DNA of 5,150 bases, taken from NCBI GenBank assembly GCA_021736565.1, contig JAIPFO010000280.1:1-5150 (forward strand), read 5' to 3'. The stretch is from Phycisphaerae bacterium (GTDB lineage: Bacteria > Planctomycetota > Phycisphaerae > Sedimentisphaerales > SM23-30). The translations under genes and the position numbers were made by a program. Position 1 is the stretch's first letter, and every line of letters begins with the position of its first letter. Positions 5,136 through 5,150 of this stretch are shown here, piece by piece. Under the pieces are notes generated by a model. It was not told the origin of the DNA. It saw only the letters and a list, made by a program, of their open reading frames with translations, and did no database searches.

Positions 5136-5150
5136 GTCCCGCTTGCGGAC
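5136..5150. repeat. Palindrome cut by the window end
   Basis: GTCC-C-GC-TT-GC-GGAC folds on itself with a single bulged C. It is preceded by a pyrimidine tract ending in TCCTC, as the long hairpin at 3774 is, so the inverted repeat probably continues past the end of the window. Confidence 0.35.

Overview
The window most likely comes from a planctomycete, probably a Phycisphaerae-like lineage. This rests on two things seen in the sequence: a partial pseudopilin-like protein with a C-terminal NSPNH...GQHVLF.D.HVQF...DDIYT signature of the sort that is very abundant in that group, and short modular palindromic repeats with a GAGCGCAGCGA core between genes. The assignment is inferred from family knowledge, not from a search.

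Layout. 1-462 (+) is the C-terminal part of the pseudopilin-like protein. 463-730 is a regulatory gap holding a near-consensus sigma-70 promoter (530-557), a long leader, and a possible operator (682-708). 731-2509 (+) encodes a 592-residue sigma-54-dependent activator: a degenerate low-molecular-weight phosphatase/arsenate-reductase-like domain, a cysteine-rich PAS domain, a complete AAA+ domain with GAFTGA, and a Fis-type HTH. After 85 bp with an imperfect inverted repeat, 2595-3518 (+) encodes a lipoprotein predicted to fold as a beta-propeller. 3519-3861 lies between convergent genes and holds a modular multi-hairpin repeat ending in a 24-bp perfect hairpin. 3862-4422 (-) is mntP, a manganese exporter; its upstream region has a plausible promoter, an 11-bp direct repeat and a 12-bp palindrome. 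4774-4847 (+) is a tRNA with anticodon CAU that looks more like tRNA-Ile2 (the lysidine-modified type) than elongator tRNA-Met. 4848-5150 has no gene and carries a second copy of the modular repeat plus further small palindromes.

How it fits together. The activator has no receiver domain, so it probably responds to a ligand or redox signal through its phosphatase-like and PAS domains rather than to a histidine kinase. It may be co-transcribed with the beta-propeller lipoprotein, but nothing in the window proves a functional link, and I found no convincing sigma-54 (-24/-12) promoter here, so its targets are unknown. mntP and the tRNA are ordinary housekeeping genes.

The least ordinary items are the activator's phosphatase-like sensor domain, whose catalytic residues are missing, and the pair of diverged composite palindromic repeats. 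I see no CRISPR array, transposase or phage gene.
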